A stretch of DNA of 34,688 nucleotides from contig JAZOQG010000037.1 in the NCBI GenBank assembly GCA_045656005.1, forward strand, positions 1-34,688, written 5' to 3'. This document shows positions 32,535 to 34,688 of this stretch, piece after piece. Position numbers and translations under genes: made by a program. The notes below the pieces were generated by a model, which was given only the letters and a program-made list of their open reading frames with translations, searched no databases and was not told the origin of the DNA. The stretch comes from JAZNQN01 sp045656005. Its GTDB lineage: Bacteria; Bacillota; Clostridia; UMGS1883; UMGS1540. The first letter of the stretch is position 1, and every line of letters starts with the position of its first letter.

Positions 32535-32564
32535 ACAATAAGTACATTTAAAGGATGTGTTAAA

Positions 32565-33377
32565 ATGAAATTTACTCTTGGTGTTGACATAGGCGGTTCA
32601 ACAACTAAAATTGTTTATATTGATAAAGACAAAAATATTAAGGATACCCTGCAGGTAAGAGCAGGTGACCAGAAAACCTCGCTTTATGGTGCTATCGGTC
32701 ACATTCTCTACAAAAATTCTCTCTCAACACAGGACATTGAAAAAATAATTCTGACAGGCGTTGGTGCCACAAGTGTTGATGGCGACATTTATGGAATAAA
32801 AACAGAGCGTGTGCAGGAATTTGAAGCAATAGGTATGGGGGGCATGAAACTTTCAGGAAAAGAAAACATTTTAGTTATGAGCATGGGAACAGGAACAGCT
32901 TTTGTGCGTGCCGATAAACAAATCATCCGTCACATAGGCGGAAGCGGTGTCGGCGGCGGAACACTTTTAGGTCTTTCCGCAAAAATGCTTGATACCACCG
33001 ATATAGACTACATAGTTTCCCTTGCGGAAAATGGCGATTTAGGAAAGGTTGACCTTCTTATCAGCGACATCAGTAACACAAAAATTCCTTCTCTTCCCGA
33101 CCACGCAACTGCCGCAAACTTTGGAAGACTTCGTGCAAATGCAGGAAAAGAAGACCTTTCAAAAGGTCTTATGAATTTAATTTTCCAGACCGCAGGTATG
33201 CTTGCCACATTCTCCTGCCTTGATACCGATATAAAAGATGTAGTAGTTACAGGAACTTTGGCATCATTTCCGCAGGCAAAGGAAATTTTAAATGAAGTAG
33301 GTGCTCTTCATAAATTAAACTTTATTATCCCTGAGAATGCTATATTTGCAACGGCAATCGGTGCCTCGCTCTTATAA
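32565..33377 (+). CDS. coaW: Type II pantothenate kinase
   Basis: CoaW phosphorylates pantothenate in the first step of coenzyme A synthesis and, unlike CoaA, is usually not feedback-inhibited. The 270-residue ASKHA-fold protein has the phosphate-binding loop GVDIGGSTTKIVY (6-18), MGTGTAFV (107-114) and GGSGVGGGTLLGLS (125-138), as in the S. aureus enzyme, and a C-terminal VVVTGTLA (226-233). AAAGGA precedes the ATG. It stands alone on the plus strand, converging with yqeK through a shared terminator. Confidence 0.92.
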   Translation: MKFTLGVDIGGSTTKIVYIDKDKNIKDTLQVRAGDQKTSLYGAIGHILYKNSLSTQDIEKIILTGVGATSVDGDIYGIKTERVQEFEAIGMGGMKLSGKENILVMSMGTGTAFVRADKQIIRHIGGSGVGGGTLLGLSAKMLDTTDIDYIVSLAENGDLGKVDLLISDISNTKIPSLPDHATAANFGRLRANAGKEDLSKGLMNLIFQTAGMLATFSCLDTDIKDVVVTGTLASFPQAKEILNEVGALHKLNFIIPENAIFATAIGASLL

Positions 33378-33411
33378 ATATGAGATGTAAAAAAATCCAT
33401 ACCGCAAAAAC

Positions 33412-33438
33412 AGAGCCATGACTTTTTGTCATGGCTCT
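33412..33438. terminator. Bidirectional terminator between coaW and yqeK
   Basis: Perfect 11-base arms AGAGCCATGAC and GTCATGGCTCT enclose TTTTT. A T-rich tail follows on both strands. The yqeK stop codon (33429-33431) lies inside one arm. Confidence 0.9.
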
Positions 33439-34016
33439 ATTTGTTTTTTCTCTATTATCAGGTTGTTTCTTGCCGCGATAGTATCACAATCAAGTATTCC
33501 ACCCTTATTTATGATATGCCTCACAGTAGCATCTATTGAACGGATTAAAGCCGCATCCAAATCTTCAAACGCAAGCACCCTCAGTTGCTCTACACCCGCC
33601 TGCGTGCGTGAAGGCTCCATGGTATCTGCAACATATATTATCTTCGTCAAAAGGCTCATATCACTGCAGCCTGTCGTATGATAATAAATAGCAGTTAAAA
33701 TTTCACTGTCTTCTATTCCATATTCCACTTTTGCAAGATGTGCACCTAGATACGCATGTATTAAACTCGGCTCATGAAAGCAGATATCCTTTAAAAAAAC
33801 CTTATTTTCTCTGCAATATTTTATTGCATCTTCCGTGGGGATATTTTTCGCACAATCGTGAAGAAGTCCTGCAATTCTCGCCTTTTCTTCGTCAGCCCCC
33901 CACTTTTTTGCAAGCTTTACTGCCGTTTCCGCGACTCCCATCGTGTGAGTAAATCTGTGTTCATTTAAAACTGCACCAAGCCTTTTTATCATATCTGCTT
34001 CTGTCAATTTTTTCAC
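33429..34016 (-). CDS. yqeK: HD-domain Ap4A hydrolase YqeK
   Basis: YqeK-family enzymes split diadenosine tetraphosphate symmetrically into two ADP. The 195-residue protein has HRFTHTMGVAETA (20-32), LLHDCAKN (51-58; His53, Asp54), EPSLIHAYLGAHLAK and TIYVADTMEPSRT (about 125-137) of this family. The start is a GTG at 34016 that overlaps the nadD stop codon as GTGA, with AAAGGG just before it. It usually precedes rsfS, but here the accessory block lies between. Confidence 0.94.
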   Translation of the reverse strand: MKKLTEADMIKRLGAVLNEHRFTHTMGVAETAVKLAKKWGADEEKARIAGLLHDCAKNIPTEDAIKYCRENKVFLKDICFHEPSLIHAYLGAHLAKVEYGIEDSEILTAIYYHTTGCSDMSLLTKIIYVADTMEPSRTQAGVEQLRVLAFEDLDAALIRSIDATVRHIINKGGILDCDTIAARNNLIIEKKQIEP

Positions 34017-34576
34017 CCTTTGTATAGATTATTTTCCAAAATGTAATTATAAACGTTTTGCGGCAAAAATCCGCTGACATCTTCCCCACACCTGATTTTT
34101 TCTCTTATCATGGTTGAAGAAATTTCAATAGGCGGAATTTTTATCGAAATTACCCCGTCTGAAAAATCAATGTTGTTCCTGTTTATAACAACAAACTCCA
34201 CTACTTTCCTAAGCCTTTCGGGGTTTTTCCACGAATCAATCTGTGCATATGCTTCATCGCCCAAAATGAAGAAAAGTCTGTCTTCAGGATAAAGGCTTTT
34301 AAAATGCTCCATGGTAAGGTACGAATAGCTTTTTCCCGTGCTTTTAAATTCAAAATCCGAAACCACAAACCTTTTGTCGCACTCTGTAGCAAGGCGTGCC
34401 ATGCAAAGTCTGTGCTCACCGCTTTCTTCATAGTTTCCTTCTTTATGCGGCGGAAGTGCAGCAGGCACAAAGTAAAGAATATCCAGAGAAAGTGCGTCTG
34501 CGGCAATTTTTGCTATTTCAATGTGTCCGTTATGAATGGGGTCGAAAGTCCCCCCAAGAAACCCTATTTTTTTCAT
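34013..34576 (-). CDS. nadD: Nicotinate-nucleotide adenylyltransferase
   Basis: NadD makes nicotinate adenine dinucleotide from nicotinate mononucleotide and ATP, a required step of NAD synthesis. The 187-residue protein has GGTFDPIHNGH (8-18, the nucleotidyltransferase HxGH-type motif) and ISSTMIREKI near the C-terminus. An in-frame TTG lies four codons upstream, but I prefer the ATG at 34576 that gives the family N-terminus MKKIGFLGG, one base after the obgE stop. No strong ribosome binding site is seen, so coupling to obgE is likely. Confidence 0.94.
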   Translation of the reverse strand: MKKIGFLGGTFDPIHNGHIEIAKIAADALSLDILYFVPAALPPHKEGNYEESGEHRLCMARLATECDKRFVVSDFEFKSTGKSYSYLTMEHFKSLYPEDRLFFILGDEAYAQIDSWKNPERLRKVVEFVVINRNNIDFSDGVISIKIPPIEISSTMIREKIRCGEDVSGFLPQNVYNYILENNLYKG

Positions 34577-34577
34577 A

Positions 34578-34688
34578 TCAGTAAACAAAATCGAATTCTA
34601 TATCGCCAAATTTAACTGTGTCGCCCTCTTTGATTCCCATTTCCTCAAGTTTTTCAATTACACCGCGTTTTTTGATACTTCTGTGGAA
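34578..34688 (-). CDS. obgE: GTPase ObgE/CgtA, C-terminal fragment (cut by the window)
   Basis: The last 36 codons are present. The peptide contains RGVIEKLEEMGIKEGDTVKF and ends GDIEFDFVY, which matches the C-terminal OCT domain of clostridial Obg proteins. Obg is an essential GTPase in 50S assembly. The gene continues beyond the window. The neighbouring order obgE-nadD-yqeK is standard in Firmicutes. Confidence 0.88.
   Translation of the reverse strand, partial: FHRSIKKRGVIEKLEEMGIKEGDTVKFGDIEFDFVY

Noticed and set aside
1..34688. CRISPR array, prophage or insertion sequence
   Set aside because: No regularly spaced direct repeats, transposase, integrase or phage genes were found. The rare repeats are single palindromes.

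Overview
The window looks like a chromosomal segment of a low-GC, Gram-positive member of the Clostridia, probably an anaerobic gut-type lineage. The signs are AGGAGG-type ribosome binding sites, TTGACA-N17-TATAAT promoters, CwlD, RemA, PrkC/PrpC, a type II pantothenate kinase, and above all a SCIFF peptide with its radical SAM maturase. I cannot name a genus. Almost every gene lies on the minus strand, so the biological order runs from high to low coordinates. No prophage, insertion sequence, integron or CRISPR array is visible. Layout in transcription order: the 3' end of obgE, nadD and yqeK (34688-33429) are followed by an accessory block (33377-29441). That block holds a plus-strand type II pantothenate kinase, a minus-strand operon (amidohydrolase, small tautomerase, HD phosphohydrolase), and plus-strand nitroreductase and nagB. 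It separates yqeK from rsfS, which are commonly neighbours. A long housekeeping run follows (29264-12682): rsfS, leuS, yicC, remA, gmk, rpoZ, a 238-base gap with a degenerate clostridial repeat, then priA, def, fmt, a YugP-type Zn peptidase, rsmB, rlmN, prpC, prkC, rsgA, rpe and thiN, mostly overlapping or a few bases apart. This run covers initiator formylation and deformylation, RNA methylation, ribosome maturation, replication restart and envelope Ser/Thr signalling. Next is an export and peptide block (12603-7948): yajC, a TIGR04086-like membrane protein, the 46-residue SCIFF precursor scfA, its maturase scfB, and secD-secF from a near-consensus promoter. Between secF and a P-type cation ATPase lies a yybP-ykoY (manganese) riboswitch with its own terminator, so the ATPase is better read as a Mn2+-responsive exporter than as a plain Ca2+ pump. 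The window ends with cwlD, an RpiB-family isomerase, ung, an unusual fusion of an EF-G/Tet(M)-like GTPase with a C-terminal NYN (YacP/Rae1-like) nuclease domain, and a tRNA-Gly/tRNA-Arg pair with its own promoter. The items most worth a second look are the GTPase-nuclease fusion (a possible ribosome-targeted mRNA cleavage or rescue factor), the Mn2+ riboswitch upstream of the ATPase, the SCIFF ranthipeptide locus embedded among Sec genes, and a hairpin that buries the ribosome binding site of the TIGR04086-like gene.
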